From: Deltaproteobacteria bacterium
GTDB lineage: Bacteria; Desulfobacterota; DSM-4660; Desulfatiglandales; Desulfatiglandaceae
Length of the DNA: 13,374 nt
NCBI GenBank assembly: GCA_013349725.1
Contig: DUZB01000047.1
Location: 1 to 13,374, forward strand
Reading direction: 5' to 3'
The position numbers and the translations under genes are program-made. Under the pieces are notes generated by a model. The model was not told the DNA's origin. It made no database searches and was given only the letters and a program-made list of their open reading frames with translations. This document shows, one piece after another, positions 5,701 to 13,374 of the stretch; position 1 is the stretch's first letter, and each line of letters starts with the position of its first letter.

Positions 5701-6453
5701 TCAGTCCTTTGCAAGTCCTTCCTTATGCTCTCTGGCATATCTTTCCCCTAAATAGGCCTTTATGACAAGCGGACTTTTTGAAATGGTCTCAGGATCACCT
5801 TCTGCTATTTTTTCTCCATAGTCCAGTACAATAAGTCTGTGGCTGACCTTCATGACCAATTCCATTACATGTTCAATCAAAATAACCGTGATACCCATCT
5901 GCTCATGGATATGCTTGATGCCGGCCATGATTCCCTCTATTTCGCTGGGGTTCAAACCTGCAGCAACCTCATCGAGAAGGAGGAGTTTGGGCCCGGAACC
6001 GATAGCCGTTGCCATGGTAACCCGTTTCTGGGCGGCCACGGGAAGTTCGTTCACGAGATAATCGGAAAGGTCCTCAATGGCCATATTTTTCAAAATTTCA
6101 ATGGCGTTCGCCTTCGCCCGAGATCGGAAACGGGTTCTCATGAAACAGCCGACCATCACATTTTCCAACACCGTCAGATCACCTGCCGCAACATACACCT
6201 GAAAAGTCCTGCCCAATCCGCGGCGAGCCACCTCATGCGCCTTGAGCGCGGTAATATCCTCCCCATCGAAGATGATTCGACCGGAAGTAATGGTATGAAG
6301 GCCTGAAATACAGTTGAAAAGGGTGGTCTTTCCAGCCCCGTTCGGTCCGATCAAACCCACCAGCTCGTCCTGCTCAAGGGCAAAGGAAATGTTGTTATTC
6401 GCCCTGAGACCACCAAAAACCTTTGTCAGGTTATGGACTTCCAGGAATGCCAT
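5701..6453 (-). CDS. livG: Branched-chain-type amino-acid ABC importer, ATP-binding protein LivG
   Basis: The 250-residue protein is the partner ATPase of LivF. Walker A is GPNGAGKTT (36-44). The signature region reads LPVAAQKRV instead of the common LSGGQ, followed by Walker B LLLLDEVAAGLNPSE and the H-loop-like VILIEHVME. Similar degenerate signatures occur in one LivG subgroup, so this is not a sign of decay. The frame is open to 6495, but the ATG at 6453, overlapping the livM stop by one base (TAATG) and opening MAFLEVHNLTKVFGG, fits family N-termini best. The arrangement implies translational coupling with livM. Confidence 0.94.
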   Translation of the reverse strand: MAFLEVHNLTKVFGGLRANNNISFALEQDELVGLIGPNGAGKTTLFNCISGLHTITSGRIIFDGEDITALKAHEVARRGLGRTFQVYVAAGDLTVLENVMVGCFMRTRFRSRAKANAIEILKNMAIEDLSDYLVNELPVAAQKRVTMATAIGSGPKLLLLDEVAAGLNPSEIEGIMAGIKHIHEQMGITVILIEHVMELVMKVSHRLIVLDYGEKIAEGDPETISKSPLVIKAYLGERYAREHKEGLAKD

Positions 6454-7460
6454 TAATTCCGTTTCCTCCGCCGAAGCTTTTCCACAATACCCCACACTCC
6501 TCGAGGTTCAAAGGCGGAAATGAGCATGATGATGATTGCATAAAGGATCAGATCAATACCTACCAGACCTGCCTGGGCGCCAAGCCATTCTTTCAGATAA
6601 CTCTTGAGAGGGATCAGGATGCCCGCCCCGATGATCGGCCCCCAGAGGGAACCTGCTCCCCCAAGCATGGCCATCAGGGCAATCAGGATGGAGATATCGA
6701 GGCTCATGGTGTCTTCAGGCTCTATGCTTTTGATGTAGCAGGCATGAAAAGAACCCACCATGCTGACAAAAGCCGTAGCGATGGCATAGGTCTTTATTTT
6801 CGCCCAGTGAACATTGATGCCCAGGGATCGCGCGACATCTTCATTGTCTTTGATGGAACGCAGCTGAAAACCTAATCTCGATTTGCGAAACCAGTTGATA
6901 TACAGAATCCCGATGAAGAAAAAAAACAGAATAACATAGAAATAATAGATATCCTCCCTGAAAATAAGCCGCATGAAATCCGGGGGAGGATATTTAATGG
7001 GAGAAATTTCAAGTCCTCTGGCAGCTCCCACAAAGTCCCAGACTTCGAAGACGTCCTTCAAGACCAGGGAGGTGGCAATGGTGGCAATGGCAAAGTAGTG
7101 CCCTTTCAGGCGAAACAGGGGATAACCGATAATAAAGGACCAGCCCACGGAGAGGCAGACACCTATGGGCATGGAGAACCAGAAAGGGATGTCCCAACGG
7201 ATGAGCATAACGGCAGTGGTGTATGCGCCGATTCCCACATACTGGGCCTTGCCAAGGTCCACCTGCCCTCCATAGCCGCCAATGGTGTTCCAGCCCATGC
7301 CGTAAAGGGAAAACATGAGGAACTGGATCATGGTGGCCATGGCGAAAGACGAATGGGGAAAAATGGGGAAAACAATAAGACCAATGCTTACCGCGCCGGC
7401 CACAAACATGTCCACACGGGGGAAATCAGAAAAATCGAGGGCGTTTTTTATTGCTTCCAT
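6453..7460 (-). CDS. livM: Branched-chain-type amino-acid ABC importer, permease LivM
   Basis: The 335-residue inner-membrane permease has about eight to ten hydrophobic segments and the conserved GGYGGQVDLGKAQYVGIGAY stretch (LivM: GYxGQxSLGhaxFxgiGAY). A loop with SIKDNEDVARSLGINV forms the EAA-like contact with the ATPases, and GGAGSLWGPIIGA follows. The open frame reaches 7517, but the ATG at 7460, preceded by AAGGGGG about nine bases upstream, gives the more normal N-terminus MEAIKNALDFSDF. With this start it overlaps livH by 13 bases. With LivH it forms the transmembrane channel. Confidence 0.93.
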   Translation of the reverse strand: MEAIKNALDFSDFPRVDMFVAGAVSIGLIVFPIFPHSSFAMATMIQFLMFSLYGMGWNTIGGYGGQVDLGKAQYVGIGAYTTAVMLIRWDIPFWFSMPIGVCLSVGWSFIIGYPLFRLKGHYFAIATIATSLVLKDVFEVWDFVGAARGLEISPIKYPPPDFMRLIFREDIYYFYVILFFFFIGILYINWFRKSRLGFQLRSIKDNEDVARSLGINVHWAKIKTYAIATAFVSMVGSFHACYIKSIEPEDTMSLDISILIALMAMLGGAGSLWGPIIGAGILIPLKSYLKEWLGAQAGLVGIDLILYAIIIMLISAFEPRGVWGIVEKLRRRKRN

Positions 7461-8362
7461 CCGAACAGCCCCCTTGGTCGCAGGACGACAATCACAAAAT
7501 AGGCCACATATACCCACATGTATTTAAAGGAGGTCATGGGAACATTCATCATCCATTCGGCATCAAATGTGTAGGAGAAAAAATCCCAGAATCCGGGAAT
7601 TTCCGTGATGATTCCTACAACCAGTCCTGCGAAAAATGCGCCCGGTATGCTGCCGAATCCGCCTAACGCAACAATGGCAAAAGCAATCATGGTGAAGAGG
7701 AGGCCGATGAAAGGATTGACCGACCAGAAGTTGACGAGAAGCGCCCCGGCGATCGTGACGGAAGCTCCGCCGACACCCCAGGCAAGGGCATTCATTCGTT
7801 CCGTTGGAATTCCCATATAGCGGGCGCCCTGCGCGTTCAAAGCGGTGGCTGTCAGTGCCTTGCCAACTTTCGTTCGGTTCATCAACAGCCAGACGCCCAG
7901 GAAAGCAGCAACAGACAGTCCGGCCGCGGCAAGCTTGGTGGCCGGAACAATGATTCCCATACCCACATCAAAACTCTTTCCGACCAGGATGCCGGAATGA
8001 ACGGCCCTGTCTTCGGAGCCGAAAATGAGCAGTGCCAGGTTTCTGAGAAAAAGCATCAACCCGAAGGTCCCTAACAATTGCGCCACCATGGGCCCTCTGA
8101 GAAGAAATTTTATGAATCCGAAATAGCAGATGACGCCCAGGAGGAAACCAACGGCTGCAGCCACAGGCAGGGTGAAGAGCGGATCGATCCCTAAACCCTG
8201 GGCGGTGAGGAGACCGGTATACATGCCGATCATCAGGAATTCACCATGGGCGAAATTCACAATGTCCATCACCCCGAAAATGATAGTCAGCCCTAATGCG
8301 ACAAGGGCTAAAATCATCCCGATGAGCAGCCCGGCAAAAACAGATCCTACGAGGATATCCAT
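7448..8362 (-). CDS. livH: Branched-chain-type amino-acid ABC importer, permease LivH
   Basis: The 304-residue inner-membrane permease is built of hydrophobic segments throughout. The N-terminal GLLIGMILALVALGLTIIFG, followed by VMDIVNFAHGEFLMIGMY, is diagnostic for LivH. The loop with ALNAQGARYMGIPTERMN is the ATPase contact region, and GGFGSIPGAFFAGLVVG is conserved. The protein ends RPRGLFGWKQ, as usual. The ribosome site before 8362 is poor. The 84-base leader between the binding-protein gene and livH contains a strong stem-loop, which may keep this gene's expression below that of the binding protein. Confidence 0.94.
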   Translation of the reverse strand: MDILVGSVFAGLLIGMILALVALGLTIIFGVMDIVNFAHGEFLMIGMYTGLLTAQGLGIDPLFTLPVAAAVGFLLGVICYFGFIKFLLRGPMVAQLLGTFGLMLFLRNLALLIFGSEDRAVHSGILVGKSFDVGMGIIVPATKLAAAGLSVAAFLGVWLLMNRTKVGKALTATALNAQGARYMGIPTERMNALAWGVGGASVTIAGALLVNFWSVNPFIGLLFTMIAFAIVALGGFGSIPGAFFAGLVVGIITEIPGFWDFFSYTFDAEWMMNVPMTSFKYMWVYVAYFVIVVLRPRGLFGWKQ

Positions 8363-8385
8363 GATAAACCAGAAACCTTGAAAGG

Positions 8386-8434
8386 ACGTCCATCCCCCCT
8401 GACTACGATAGGAAAATGTTGAGGAGATGGACGT
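8386..8434 (-). repeat. Intercistronic stem-loop between binding-protein gene and livH
   Basis: On the minus-strand RNA, ACGUCCAUCUCCUC (8434-8421) pairs with GGGGGGAUGGACGU (8399-8386). This gives 14 consecutive pairs, two of them G-U, around a 21-base loop. No U-run follows, so it is not a standard terminator. It starts 12 bases after the binding-protein stop codon. Such hairpins after a periplasmic binding-protein gene are known (for example in the malE-malF region) to stabilise the upstream mRNA or lower downstream expression. The pairing is seen; the effect is inferred. Confidence 0.6.
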
Positions 8435-8446
8435 TTTGAGCCATTA

Positions 8447-9760
8447 TTAAAATCCGGCAAATGGAAAAATCATATCAGCCGAAGATACGTCAAAGGGATA
8501 AACAATTTCCAGCCCTATATTTCCGTCTTTTCCCTTCTGATACTGGCCAATCAATCCGGAGCCCAGGACGTTCTGTCCCAATTCATCGCCCGAAGTGGAA
8601 AATTTTATCCCCTGCCAGGGCACAACCAGCTCCTTGCCGGGGATATACAGAGAATTGGCAGCCGCCTGGATGGCATCGGGTTTTGTGGAGCCGGCTTTTT
8701 CAAGTACGGCTACCCACGTCTGAAGGCCGGTAAAGGCCCTTGCCGAAGCACCGCCCAGGTCGTTCCCTGTCTGTTTCTTATACAGAGCGTTGACCTGGCC
8801 GGCCAGTTTCTTGATTTCAACCACTTTGGGGAGAAACACCGTCCGGGTCAATATGCCGTTGATACTGTCTCCAAGTGTTTCGCGGAATTCGGGTTTCTCA
8901 AATCCGGCATCCTGCCCCCAGATAATTTTGGGGCGGGCCTTCTGGGCATGAAGCGTCTTGACCATCAGGATGGCATCTGAAGTATACGAAGCAAAAAGCA
9001 TCACGTCCGCCCTGGAGGCCTTGAGGGATCTGACTTCACTGGAAAGATCCGCCGATTTGGCTGCATAGAGAAGGGACTTTTTCAGATTGAATCCATATTC
9101 CCTGGCAAAATCCTGAATCAGTCCGGACACGTGGGAACCCCATTCGGTTTTTTCACACGCGGATGCCAGATTCATGATCTCTTCCTTCGGGACGGCGGCA
9201 ACCCCCTTCACCTTTCCTTCTGTAAGGCCCACGAGTAATTCAAAAAGATCTTTGGTAAACCATTTGTCATGGGGAGTCGTCCGCCAGAACCATTTGAACC
9301 CTCTCTGGGTCAGGGAAGGGGAAGTGGAGGACCCGTTGATCATGGGGATGCCGTACTGTTCGCACACCGCACTTACCGTTTTGGTCACCGAGCTGAAATA
9401 ACACCCCAGAATTCCGTCTACTTTATCGTCCAGGATGAGCTTTTTAGCCTGGTCGGCGCCGATCGTGGGATTCCCCTCGTGGTCTTTGAAGATGAGCTTT
9501 ATTTTTGCGCCTCCAAGGCTTTTCACCCCGCTGTTCCGGGCCATGGTCATGGGCAGGTCAGGCATTACATTATTCGCGATTTCCGCCGCTAATTCCGCTC
9601 CGGCTCTGAGTTCCCGACCTGCCGCGGCAGCGCCTCCGGTAAGCGGATAAATGACGCCGATTTTTATTTCCTCCACGGCCGTTGCGCCGGTCGGCGCCAT
9701 GAGCCCCATCACTGCCAGTGCACCAAAAACAAACATCCAGGTTTTCGCAAACTTTTTCAT
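8447..9760 (-). CDS. Periplasmic amino-acid-binding protein of Liv-type ABC importer
   Basis: The 437-residue protein is a type I periplasmic binding protein (Leu/Ile/Val-binding family). Residues 1-28 are a signal peptide (MKKFAKTW, hydrophobic core, APTGATA). The mature protein begins VEEIKIGVIYPLTGGAAAAG, the family's usual first strand and ligand loop. Later hallmarks are IGADQAKKLI, DGILGCYFSSVT, PMINGSSTSPSL and, near the end, the GLQTWVAVLEKAG helix. The start at 9760 has the strong site AAAGGAGGG. At about 437 residues it is longer than E. coli LivJ, as is common in this branch. The ligand cannot be named: the family also binds urea, amides, aromatic acids and other small solutes. It follows the DUF1445 gene by 16 bases and precedes livH. 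Confidence 0.93.
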   Translation of the reverse strand: MKKFAKTWMFVFGALAVMGLMAPTGATAVEEIKIGVIYPLTGGAAAAGRELRAGAELAAEIANNVMPDLPMTMARNSGVKSLGGAKIKLIFKDHEGNPTIGADQAKKLILDDKVDGILGCYFSSVTKTVSAVCEQYGIPMINGSSTSPSLTQRGFKWFWRTTPHDKWFTKDLFELLVGLTEGKVKGVAAVPKEEIMNLASACEKTEWGSHVSGLIQDFAREYGFNLKKSLLYAAKSADLSSEVRSLKASRADVMLFASYTSDAILMVKTLHAQKARPKIIWGQDAGFEKPEFRETLGDSINGILTRTVFLPKVVEIKKLAGQVNALYKKQTGNDLGGASARAFTGLQTWVAVLEKAGSTKPDAIQAAANSLYIPGKELVVPWQGIKFSTSGDELGQNVLGSGLIGQYQKGKDGNIGLEIVYPFDVSSADMIFPFAGF

Positions 9761-9776
9761 ACAATACCCTCCTTTG

Positions 9777-10559
9777 TTAAAGTAAAGTCAGTCGATCATC
9801 CTTAAGATCCGAGACAAACATGTATCCCGGCGCATGGGTAATCACCAGAGGCAGATCTGTAGAGGTCGCAGCCAGTGTAGAGGTGACTCCGCACGCCCAG
9901 AACACCGGTATTTCGCCGGGCAGAATGCTGACAGGATCACCAAAATCGGGGACATCCAGATCCTTGATGCCAATCTCTTCAGGCGATCCCATGTGGACAG
10001 GCGCCCCATGGGTCAAATGAAAGCGAGTGGTCACCTGGACGGCGCGAACCGCCTGATCGGGTTTCATCGGTCGCATACTGACGACCAGCGGGGAGGAAAA
10101 AGGACCGGCGGCACTGCATTCGCGGTTTGTGATGTACATGGAGACGTTCTTTCCTTCCTCAAGATTCCTCACCGGGACTCCGGCATTCAGAAGGGCATTC
10201 TCAAAAGAGAAACTGCACCCGAAAAGAAAACTGACCATTTTTTCATGCGCCACATCATATACCTGATCGGCCTCATTTTTGAACTTTCCTCTTTCAAAAA
10301 TCCTGTAAAGAGGCAGATCTGTTCGAAGGTCAGCGCCCTGTGCGATGTTAGGTTCCCATATCCCGGGTTCCAGTACGTCCAGAATTGGGCACGGTTTGGG
10401 GTTACGAACGCAGAAGAGGAGGAAATGGAAGGCCGCATCCTCGGGAAGCATGACGAGATTCGCCTGCACATACCCTGGCGCCTCCCCGGAGGTTGGTTCT
10501 TTCCATCGGCCATCTCTGATCTTTTTCCGCAGGCGAGAGGACGTCAATTCAGAATTCAT
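9777..10559 (-). CDS. DUF1445/YcsI family protein (putative hydro-lyase, D-glutamate cyclase-like)
   Basis: The 260-residue protein belongs to the YcsI/DUF1445 family. Visible hallmarks are PGYVQANLVMLPEDAAFHFL, CPILDVLEPG, the central NRECSAAGPF followed by VVSMRP, VHMGSPEEIGI, VFWACGVTS and the C-terminal ITHAPGYMFVSD. The family is often labelled a putative hydro-lyase. The related domain of the mammalian protein DGLUCY converts D-glutamate to 5-oxo-D-proline, so a cyclase or dehydration reaction on an amino-acid-like substrate is likely. A GTG at 10574 could extend it by five codons, but GGAG within that stretch sits nine bases before the ATG at 10559, which I prefer. It lies between glutamyl-tRNA synthetase and an amino-acid importer, which suggests it may process the imported compound. 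No signal peptide is seen. Confidence 0.85.
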   Translation of the reverse strand: MNSELTSSRLRKKIRDGRWKEPTSGEAPGYVQANLVMLPEDAAFHFLLFCVRNPKPCPILDVLEPGIWEPNIAQGADLRTDLPLYRIFERGKFKNEADQVYDVAHEKMVSFLFGCSFSFENALLNAGVPVRNLEEGKNVSMYITNRECSAAGPFSSPLVVSMRPMKPDQAVRAVQVTTRFHLTHGAPVHMGSPEEIGIKDLDVPDFGDPVSILPGEIPVFWACGVTSTLAATSTDLPLVITHAPGYMFVSDLKDDRLTLL

Positions 10560-10624
10560 GGCTGGTTTCTCCACGTGTGTCTGTTTATATAAGTGCTTTA
10601 GACTTTTTATTCATCTTACTTGTA

Positions 10625-12037
10625 TTACAATACCTTTTTTCGAATGTGATCGATCCCTTTTTCCATTCGTTGCAGAACCTTTTTACTTCCGAGGACGTCC
10701 ATCACCTCAAAGAGTCCCGGGCTTGCTGTTTTTCCCGTTAAGACCATTCTAAGAGGCTGGGCAATATTCTTAAAGGGTATATCCTGCTCCTTCAGAAATC
10801 CCGCCAAGCACTCTTCAAGGGCGTTCTTTTCAAAGGTTGCAAGTGCGGTAAGTTTCGGGTACAAACCTTCAAGGTAGGGCAGAATTTCGGGTTGCAGAAA
10901 TTTTTTGTCTCCTTTTTCCTCAAACGTTATATTTTCCTCGAAAAAGAAACGTGCCGCTTCGGCCATTTCAACCAGGGTTTTGCTTCTCATTTTCAGGAGG
11001 GATGCCACTTCTTTCAGTTTTTCCGTATCCAGATCTTCAAAACCGATGCGTTGGAGAAAAAGTTCGAGTTCCCCGGCGAGAAAATCGTCTGAAGCCTCTC
11101 GTATATACTGTGCATTCAGGTCCAGAAGTTTCTCATAGTTGAAGACGCCGGCAGCTTTTCCAACGCTTTCCAAGGAGAATTTCTCCACGAGTTCATCAAT
11201 GGTGAATTTTTCCTGGTCTCCATAAGACCATCCGAGGCGTACAAGTGCATTCAGCAGTGCATGGGGGAGATACCCCATTTCCCTGTATTCAAGCACAGAC
11301 ATGGCCCCGTGGCGTTTGCTCAACCGGGCTTTGTCAGGCCCTAAAATCATTGGGACGTGTGCGTAACGGGGAAGAGGTTCACCAATAGCGTGATAAATCC
11401 GGATCTGCCTCGGAGTATTGTTGACGTGGTCATCCCCTCTGATAATGACGTTTACCCCTAAGTCGATATCATCGGCGACCACAGCCAGGTGATAGGTGGG
11501 ACTGCCGTTGGACCTGCGTATGATTAAATCATCCAGCTCCTCGTTGTCGAAACTGATGGGGCCTTTAATGAGATCTTGAAAGCGGGTCTTCCCGGTCAAA
11601 GGGGTTTTTAATCTGACCACGGAGCCTGGCCCAGGTCCCAGCCCAAGATTCCTGCATTTACCATCATATTTCGGTTTAAGTCCTTTTTTTTTCGCCTCTT
11701 CTCTTCGCGTATTCAGTTCCTCCTGAGAGCAGTGGCAGTGATAGGCCAGCCCCTTCTTCAGGAGTTTTTCAATGAAGGCGTTGTAAAGGTCGTACCTTTT
11801 CGACTGGAAGTAAGGTCCCTCGTCCCAGGTCAGTCCAAGCCATTCCATAGATTCGATGATTGCCTTTGTGGCCTCTTCTGATGATCTTTCTTCATCGGTG
11901 TCTTCTATACGAAGAATAAATTTCCCCCCGTTCTGTTTCGTGTAAAGCCAGTTAAAAAGCGCGGTTCTTGCGCCGCCTATGTGAAGGTATCCGGTGGGGC
12001 TCGGTGGAAAACGAGTTACGATATGTGTACTGTCCAT
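10625..12037 (-). CDS. gltX: Glutamyl-tRNA synthetase
   Basis: This class I aminoacyl-tRNA synthetase attaches glutamate to tRNA-Glu in the cytoplasm. The 470-residue length is normal. The N-terminus reads TRFPPSPTGYLHIGGARTA with the HIGH-type motif HIGG (19-22). The insertion YHCHCSQEEL, followed by YDGKC, has the cysteine pattern of the zinc-binding site seen in E. coli GltX. NGSPTYHLAVVADD is conserved, and the KMSKS-type loop is ARLSKRHG at about 240. The C-terminal anticodon-binding part is complete and ends in a helical basic tail. AAAGGAGGT lies rather far (about 12 bases) before the ATG at 12037. Many Desulfobacterota make Gln-tRNA from Glu-tRNA through GatCAB, so the enzyme may be non-discriminating; this cannot be judged here. 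It follows the unrecognised gene by 26 bases. Confidence 0.97.
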   Translation of the reverse strand: MDSTHIVTRFPPSPTGYLHIGGARTALFNWLYTKQNGGKFILRIEDTDEERSSEEATKAIIESMEWLGLTWDEGPYFQSKRYDLYNAFIEKLLKKGLAYHCHCSQEELNTRREEAKKKGLKPKYDGKCRNLGLGPGPGSVVRLKTPLTGKTRFQDLIKGPISFDNEELDDLIIRRSNGSPTYHLAVVADDIDLGVNVIIRGDDHVNNTPRQIRIYHAIGEPLPRYAHVPMILGPDKARLSKRHGAMSVLEYREMGYLPHALLNALVRLGWSYGDQEKFTIDELVEKFSLESVGKAAGVFNYEKLLDLNAQYIREASDDFLAGELELFLQRIGFEDLDTEKLKEVASLLKMRSKTLVEMAEAARFFFEENITFEEKGDKKFLQPEILPYLEGLYPKLTALATFEKNALEECLAGFLKEQDIPFKNIAQPLRMVLTGKTASPGLFEVMDVLGSKKVLQRMEKGIDHIRKKVL

Positions 12038-12063
12038 GTATGAGAAAGCGACCTCCTTTTAAA

Positions 12064-13122
12064 TTAGTCGGGCGAATAAACCCAGTTGCAGCGTATGGGC
12101 ATTGCATTCGGGGCATCGAATCTTGGATGGAGCAGTTCATGCTCCAGTCTCAACCAGTTATAGGCAGCTTTTACTTTTCTCAGTTTCCCGTCATCAGGGG
12201 GCCTGGAATGGTGCGTATAGCTATAATATGCTTCCAGAATTCCAATCTGAACATCATCAACCGCATAGAGGTAATCGGATTTCAGGAAGCCACCTATCAC
12301 GTTCTTCTGCTCCGCAATGCACTGGGCCAACTCATCGGAGAACTGGATCAGGAAAAACTTGGAAACCCCTCTCTCGGAATATCGGTACATGACTCTTGAT
12401 TCGGAGCTGGATAAAAATACCGTTGAAACAAAGGGGAGTTGTTTTAATAACTGTGCGGCAATGAGCCCTGCGGTTCGACGGCCTCCGACGGAATGATGGC
12501 AGCCGTAATATTCAAACAATTTACTCTGCAGTATGCGTCCCTCCTTATCTCCGTTCTCATAAAGGTTAGATTGGATGTACCGAAGGGATTTTGCCAGATC
12601 CTGGGCGGCATCTGCAATGGGCCAGTCTATTTTCACGTGAAAATGTGTGAGGGAGTACCTGTTTTTTTTCTTTACGCCGGGATCTTGTTGAATGAGGAGG
12701 GCATAATCCACATCCAGAAGTTGCTCAATAAGATTGAAGAAATCCGGACTGTCAAAATGCCTCAGGTTTTGACGAAACTGCCTGTAGAGAGGAAATTCCG
12801 CAAGGTACTTCATGTTTTCTTTGACCACGCTGTTCTCTGGGAAAAAACGAATATAATTTTTCAGATGATCGCTAACGGTATCTTCACAAAAAATAACGAG
12901 GAATGTATTGAAATGGTCTGACTCCTTTTCCATTTTTTTTGATTTTGGCTTCAATTCGGATTTTTCCACAAAATAGTATTCCGTGTTGTGCTCTCTGAAT
13001 TTCAAAAAGGAATCAATCAGTGCGATTTTCATTAAGCGACGTTCCAGACTGTCTCTCAGAATATCATAAATAGATCTTCTCAATTTTCCAAAGTAACTGA
13101 GGTGTTCCCTGTATTTCCACAT
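12064..13122 (-). CDS. Hypothetical protein, 352 residues, family not recognised
   Basis: I do not recognise this protein. It is a soluble-looking, mixed alpha/beta sequence with no signal peptide or membrane segment. The N-terminal third is basic and rich in Phe and Tyr. Distinct stretches are LTHFHVKIDWP (about 158-168), GCHHSVGGRRTAG (207-219), FLSSSESRVMYRYSERG (236-252) and the C-terminal EHELLHPRF (327-335). The clustered His, Arg and Ser residues in the middle look like a possible active or binding site, but that is a guess. The start at 13122 lacks a clear ribosome site; an in-frame ATG at 13032 (MKIALIDSF) is an alternative with an equally weak one. It is the first gene of the long minus-strand run, 26 bases before gltX, with a promoter-like sequence about 130 bases upstream. 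Its unbroken length and compatible spacing argue that it is real. Confidence 0.75.
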   Translation of the reverse strand: MWKYREHLSYFGKLRRSIYDILRDSLERRLMKIALIDSFLKFREHNTEYYFVEKSELKPKSKKMEKESDHFNTFLVIFCEDTVSDHLKNYIRFFPENSVVKENMKYLAEFPLYRQFRQNLRHFDSPDFFNLIEQLLDVDYALLIQQDPGVKKKNRYSLTHFHVKIDWPIADAAQDLAKSLRYIQSNLYENGDKEGRILQSKLFEYYGCHHSVGGRRTAGLIAAQLLKQLPFVSTVFLSSSESRVMYRYSERGVSKFFLIQFSDELAQCIAEQKNVIGGFLKSDYLYAVDDVQIGILEAYYSYTHHSRPPDDGKLRKVKAAYNWLRLEHELLHPRFDAPNAMPIRCNWVYSPD

Positions 13123-13254
13123 AGTCTGTCAGCGCTCGGGTAGGAGAGAGTTTCGGTTCAGCAAAACATTCCAGGAAGTTAACCACATAAACGCACCCCT
13201 TGGATGCCTGGTAAAGGGTTCGTTTTCGTTATCTGTCATTATTCAGTATATATA

Positions 13255-13284
13255 AAAATATCAATCAATTACTCAAAATGTCAA
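13255..13284 (-). promoter_or_regulatory. Putative sigma-70 promoter for the long minus-strand operon
   Basis: On the minus strand TTGACA (13284-13279) is followed after 18 bases by TATTTT (13260-13255), within a marked AT-rich tract (about 13240-13300) that stands out from the surrounding coding DNA. Transcription would begin near 13248, leaving a leader of about 125 bases before the first start codon at 13122. The -35 box is perfect; the -10 box matches at four of six bases, and a shifted TATATA nearby could serve instead. The rest of the window to 13374 shows no gene I can support. Confidence 0.5.
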
Positions 13285-13374
13285 CAAAAAAATAATTTCA
13301 CGGGGTGGTTACCTTTTCTGGAACGGGCGGGAGGGGGTTCCTGATTGCCCATAACCATTTTCTGTTGAAAATCT

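Noticed and set aside
5900..5990. Degenerate ABC signature of LivG as a sign of an inactive gene
   Set aside because: LPVAAQKRV with DEVAAGL is similar to a known LivG subgroup, and Walker A and B are intact.
6453..6495. Fourteen-residue N-terminal extension of LivG
   Set aside because: The start at 6453 overlaps the livM stop (TAATG) and yields the normal MAFLEVHNL N-terminus; the extension lies inside livM.
9834..10592. Plus-strand ORF of 252 codons opposite the DUF1445 gene
   Set aside because: It is a shadow frame with low-complexity basic composition and no motifs, while the minus strand carries all DUF1445 hallmarks.

Overview
The window looks like chromosomal DNA of an anaerobic Gram-negative bacterium, most plausibly a Desulfobacterota (former Deltaproteobacteria) sulfate reducer or syntroph. 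This is inferred from gene style: a B12-dependent radical SAM protein, a DsbA-like selenoprotein, a Liv-type amino-acid importer, and an orphan ParA with a ribbon-helix-helix partner. No 16S or other strict phylogenetic marker is present. I see no mobile elements, CRISPR arrays, tRNA or rRNA.

Left part (1-2746). A minus-strand B12-binding radical SAM gene runs off the left edge. Divergent from it is a plus-strand pair: an M19 dipeptidase and, 27 bases later, an exported thioredoxin-fold protein. The second gene has an in-frame TGA exactly where the first cysteine of the CxxC motif belongs (UPYC). It is best read as one 283-residue selenoprotein rather than two broken ORFs. A hairpin of the bacterial SECIS type follows the TGA.

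Middle (2697-4942). A strong hairpin separates the plus-strand pair from a minus-strand cold-shock protein gene, which has its own good promoter and a leader of about 120 bases. Upstream of it are three tightly packed minus-strand genes: a PilZ-domain protein, a small protein with a probable C-terminal ribbon-helix-helix, and a ParA-like ATPase carrying an N-terminal zinc ribbon. Together they look like a c-di-GMP-linked positioning or partition module.

Right part (4975-13122). A complete branched-chain-type amino-acid ABC importer (livF, livG, livM, livH and a binding protein) is preceded by a DUF1445/YcsI (D-glutamate cyclase-like) gene, glutamyl-tRNA synthetase and an unrecognised 352-residue protein. 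All eleven genes from 13122 down to the cold-shock gene lie on the minus strand, and ten of them are close enough (gaps of at most 84 bases, several overlaps) to form one long operon or a few overlapping ones. A promoter-like sequence lies at 13255-13284. A 14-pair stem-loop between the binding-protein gene and livH could set the ratio of binding protein to membrane components.

The points most worth a second look are the selenoprotein with its SECIS, the PilZ/RHH/zinc-ribbon-ParA module, and the unrecognised first gene of the long run.
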